From the NCBI GenBank assembly GCA_945861885.1, contig CAMAVR010000001.1, positions 62,001-126,000 of the forward strand: a stretch of 64,000 bases of DNA, written 5' to 3'. The first letter of the stretch is position 1. Each line of letters begins with the position of its first letter. The stretch is from Nannocystis exedens. GTDB lineage: Bacteria; Myxococcota_A; Polyangia; Polyangiales; Polyangiaceae. Below, piece after piece: positions 60,965 to 64,000 of the stretch. The position numbers and the translations under genes are program-made. The notes under the pieces are model-generated. The model searched no databases. It had not been told where the DNA came from and saw nothing but the letters and a program-made list of their open reading frames with translations.

Positions 60965-63307
60965 ATGCGAAGCCAGTCACCCCCCGTCTCCCCGTTCCTC
61001 TCCACCCAACTCTCATCGGGGGTGCGCCGCCCGGTCTCCACCCGGTCGCCGGCACGCGTTTTAATCGATTCGTTTGTCGACCGTTCGCGTTCCGTCGTTG
61101 ATACGCGCGGGGTCGATGTAGTCTGCACACTGCTCGATGTTGTCTTTGCGGCACGCGAGCTTACAGATTGCGGATTCGGAAAACGGACGGTTACGTCGCG
61201 AACCGATGCGTGGGAGCTGAGTATTGAGCGAGCCGGTGGCGCTGCGTCGCTGAGCCTCTATCGCGGAGGGCCCGTCCCTTCGGTCCTCGCGTTTGATGAG
61301 CGTGCCCTGTTTGAAGATGTTGTCGCAAGTGTGATCGCTGTCTCCGAGGTCACAGTTCGTCAGAACAAGCGGTCGACGCCATTCGCACTCGAGCTTGCAA
61401 GCGCGGCAAGCGCGCTCCACAGCGCCGCCGAAATGGGGATGACGATTGGTGGCGAGTTCGCAAAAAACGTCGATGTTGTCGTCGATCCAGATGAAGCGTT
61501 GGGGCTCTCGTTTGGTAGCGAATTTTCGATGAGGGCGCCGCTCGATCTGTCAGATGAAGCGGGGGCCGAAAGCGGCGTTGAGCGGGCCGATCTTCACGCG
61601 CTTTTATTTCGCGGCGCGTTCATTGTGCGCGTCGGTGAGCGGTCGATCGCGCTCGACGGCGTGCACCCGTTTTTGGCCGCCGAGCAGCTGCTCGACATTG
61701 CAATGAACGGTTTCGAGTCGAATGCGCAGCATCGCCCATTTTTCGTGCGTCGCGAAGTTGGCGGAGTTCGTATCGCGCTCCGAATCGCAAACGGCAACAG
61801 CGCGCTGACGATCGGCGCTGCATCGGCCGTCGAGAGTAAGTCGGCTGCCTACACGTTCGCGGGGCTAAAACCGGTCGACGTGCTCGACGCCGCAATCTCA
61901 TTTGGTCGAGCGCTCGCGAGAGCCATTTTACGCCTGGATCGCACGCAGGCTGCGAACTTGAGGTTCGGCGCGCTTCGCCAGCGCGTTCGCGATGCCACCG
62001 GCCGACTGCGCGAAAAGGCGCCCAGCGACGACGCCAAAGTTAACGCATCGCCCGAGCCGTATCGAGCGTTCGCAAAGCTCTCTCGCATCGTGGAGGCGCC
62101 GTCAATCGCGGCAAAATCAAGTGCGCCGCTTCGCTATTCCGCGCGGTGGAAAGCGCGTGTTCCGGCGATCGATCTGCGCTCAACATTTTTGAGCCGCAAT
62201 GCGCTCATTGTGGGGACGGCGCGCGACACATTTTCGATCGATCGTCAGAGCGGCGCCGTTCTGTGGCAAGCCGATACCGCACGCGCGACAAGTATCGCGA
62301 CGCCCGAAGGGATCGCGCGCGTTCGCCCGAACGGTGAGATTAGTCTGCTCGATTGCGCGACGGGCGATATGCGTCCACTAGCGCGAGTCGCAGCACGATT
62401 GGGCGGCCCGATTGTCGCAACGGCTGTCTACGGCGAAGGGCTCCCGCAGCTCCTGGTAACGACCGAAGGCGATCGCTACATCGTTGCTGTCGACTTGAGA
62501 ACGGGTGAAGCGCGTTGGCGCTACACATGCGGATTGCAGGGTATTTTACGGCTAAATCGAAGCGGAAAGCTTCTCTACGTAACAACCGGCGACACCGCTC
62601 TTACTGCGATCGATGTTCTCACCGGCGCCGTCGTTTGGCGAATTCGAGATCGCCTTCGCTTTCGAAGCGCGACGGTTGTCGATGACGACGCACTCTTCAC
62701 CGTTTCGGGCGCGTCGATGTCGGCGGCGCACATCCACGCGATCGATCCGTACTCCGGCGCCGTCCGGTGGATGCAGACAATTCGCGAAGGGACATCAGCA
62801 ATTGAAGGAGCGCCCCGCGTTGCGGGCCCCGCGATCGTCATCACAGTGCGCGAACGAAACGCTCTCAAACTTGTCGCGTTCGATCGCGCCGACGGGTCGG
62901 TGCGTTGGCGTTCGTCAGGCGATGTAGCGCCGACAGGGACCGGGTGGCTTTCGGTCGATGGGCTGCTCGTTGGTCACACACCCGATGGCAGGCTTATCGC
63001 GTTTGATGGTGAGAGCGGACATGTTCGCTATCATCATAATCTTGGCACCGTCGCCGCGGCCGATACGCCGAGGCGTTTGGCGCCCGTAGTTCGCACCGGG
63101 ACGTTATTTGTCCCATCGTCAGATGTGCATGTTTTTCGCTCAATCGACGGGTCGCCGCTCGGGCGTGTAGGCCAAGTTGACCTTGTTCCAGACCTCCTTC
63201 GCGTCGACGAGCGCTTCGATGTTTACGCGGTCGAAGAGAGCGGCGAGATCGTCTGTTTTGGGGCCGGCCCGCGGCTGTCACTCGTTGGTGCGGCAAGAAC
63301 AGAATGA
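60965..63307 (+). CDS. PQQ-type beta-propeller repeat protein
   Basis: A 780-residue protein. The first ~380 residues are an unfamiliar region without a signal peptide. From about residue 390, repeated blades with the 'A.D..tG...W' pattern appear: FSIDRQSGAVLWQADT, VAVDLRTGEARWRYTCGLQG, TAIDVLTGAVVWRIRD, HAIDPYSGAVRWMQTI, VAFDRADGSVRWRSSG and IAFDGESGHVRYHHN. These match PQQ/BamB-type propellers, which may bind cofactor or scaffold proteins; no cofactor-binding residues can be identified. It follows nuoN by 103 bp and is probably transcribed separately or as the start of a unit with the next gene. Confidence 0.8.
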   Translation: MRSQSPPVSPFLSTQLSSGVRRPVSTRSPARVLIDSFVDRSRSVVDTRGVDVVCTLLDVVFAARELTDCGFGKRTVTSRTDAWELSIERAGGAASLSLYRGGPVPSVLAFDERALFEDVVASVIAVSEVTVRQNKRSTPFALELASAASALHSAAEMGMTIGGEFAKNVDVVVDPDEALGLSFGSEFSMRAPLDLSDEAGAESGVERADLHALLFRGAFIVRVGERSIALDGVHPFLAAEQLLDIAMNGFESNAQHRPFFVRREVGGVRIALRIANGNSALTIGAASAVESKSAAYTFAGLKPVDVLDAAISFGRALARAILRLDRTQAANLRFGALRQRVRDATGRLREKAPSDDAKVNASPEPYRAFAKLSRIVEAPSIAAKSSAPLRYSARWKARVPAIDLRSTFLSRNALIVGTARDTFSIDRQSGAVLWQADTARATSIATPEGIARVRPNGEISLLDCATGDMRPLARVAARLGGPIVATAVYGEGLPQLLVTTEGDRYIVAVDLRTGEARWRYTCGLQGILRLNRSGKLLYVTTGDTALTAIDVLTGAVVWRIRDRLRFRSATVVDDDALFTVSGASMSAAHIHAIDPYSGAVRWMQTIREGTSAIEGAPRVAGPAIVITVRERNALKLVAFDRADGSVRWRSSGDVAPTGTGWLSVDGLLVGHTPDGRLIAFDGESGHVRYHHNLGTVAAADTPRRLAPVVRTGTLFVPSSDVHVFRSIDGSPLGRVGQVDLVPDLLRVDERFDVYAVEESGEIVCFGAGPRLSLVGAARTE

Positions 63308-63350
63308 GTCAGCAAGACAACGCGCTTCTTTCAATGTAGAGTTCTAGAAG

Positions 63351-64000
63351 ATGGCGAGGCCGGCATCTGTACCTTTGAATTCGTCGCTGTCGATACGGCG
63401 TGCCGCACGTGCGAGCGCGGTGGTGTCGCAAGCGTCGCTCGATCGACCTGCGGAGTCGCGTCGAGCGCCCTCGCTCTTCCCTCCGCCGGGCGGGCTCGAT
63501 TCGGTTCCGATCGCCGCGGTTGTCACGCTGATCGATCGCCTTGCGATGGCTGATGAATCACAATTCGTCGCAACGTGGATCGAGTCACTTCGATCGTCGC
63601 GCAGTCGCCTTGAACCGGCGCTGACCGTGCGATTGATGACTGCGTATCGTCTCGCGGGGCGTCTTGATCGCGCGGCCGATCTCGCAGCGACACTTCCAAC
63701 AAGCACATCGGCATGGCCACCACTCGAAGCCGGGCGCCTTGGTGTTGAGCGTGCGGCGCTCGCGCTCGCAGAGGGGCGACCCGATCGCGTTGATGCCGAG
63801 CTTCGGCAGGCGGCGCGCTACTTTGCGTCGCTACCTCGCGCCACGGTCGTACGCGAGCTTCTCGATGTTCATGTGCTTACGGCGCAGCTTGATTTGAGCC
63901 TCGAGCGCATACCGCAGGCGATCGCCGCGTTAAAGCTCGCAGAGCACGTCGTCGATCGGATTGACGACGGCGCGTGGCGTGCGCCGGTATCGATGACGCT
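63351..64000 (+). CDS. Partial hypothetical protein with helical-repeat domain (runs off right edge)
   Basis: An ATG at 63351 opens a frame to the window end (about 216 residues): MARPASVPLNSSLSIRRAAR, a Pro/Ser-rich lead, then helical stretches (IAAVVTLIDRLAMADESQFVATWIESL, LDRAADLAATLPTS, LGVERAALALAEGRPDRVDAELRQAARYFASL) that look like TPR-type repeats. It starts 43 bp after the propeller gene, suggesting functional pairing. The C-terminus is missing. Confidence 0.7.
   Translation, partial: MARPASVPLNSSLSIRRAARASAVVSQASLDRPAESRRAPSLFPPPGGLDSVPIAAVVTLIDRLAMADESQFVATWIESLRSSRSRLEPALTVRLMTAYRLAGRLDRAADLAATLPTSTSAWPPLEAGRLGVERAALALAEGRPDRVDAELRQAARYFASLPRATVVRELLDVHVLTAQLDLSLERIPQAIAALKLAEHVVDRIDDGAWRAPVSMT

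Overview
The window looks like chromosome from a Myxococcota bacterium, probably a Polyangia-type lineage. This is inferred from gene content: a Ser/Thr kinase fused to an AAA ATPase and TPR array, a PEGA-domain protein, many large proline-rich secreted or lipidated proteins with no obvious family, a KGG-type stress protein, a ribbon-helix-helix gene joined to lepA, and split nuo genes. G+C is high by eye but lower than in classical Sorangium-type genomes. Genes are densely packed on both strands. I found no tRNA, rRNA, CRISPR array or transposase gene.

Layout. 1-773: the end of a minus-strand cluster (COG4648 membrane protein and the N-terminus of a probable AMP-ligase, as in aryl-polyene-type clusters). 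906-4406: panB and a HelD-like UvrD-family helicase. 4501-18626: mostly surface and envelope functions: Cys-rich lipoprotein, PD-(D/E)XK-like protein, TPR membrane protein, two type IV prepilin-like proteins, PEGA protein, a NAGPA-like glycosidase-domain protein, a thioredoxin-fold protein, an APC permease and a FliK/SctP-like protein. 18764-26288: xerD, an N-formylglutamate amidohydrolase-like gene, rpmB, a small barrel-like protein, lysC and the kinase-AAA-TPR protein. 26444-31455: KGG stress protein, transketolase, glucokinase, 3-methyladenine glycosylase and an EamA-like half transporter. 31574-36808: a four-gene minus-strand block with two large exported paralogues flanking a lipoprotein and an anchored coiled-coil protein. 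37096-43576: ogt, mltG, ruvX, and a five-gene hisS run. 43776-51870: rluB, a cupin, lipoproteins, and an RHH-lepA-M16-M16 operon. 52110-60861: nuoE-F-J-K-L-M-N. 60965-64000: a PQQ-type beta-propeller protein and a partial helical-repeat protein.

The most unusual signal is a dispersed palindromic repeat family built on the 12-nt unit gggcacgtttac. Six copies lie between genes. Two of them (27263-27369 and 43613-43719) have perfect 35-nt inverted arms around a similar 37-nt loop. A seventh copy is one complete 35-nt arm, with two identical T-to-C changes, inside nuoL, where it encodes a His-rich loop. No mobilising gene is visible. The second candidate for something undescribed is the block at 31574-36808, whose two large proteins share cysteine positions, an N-terminal module and similar C-terminal ends.
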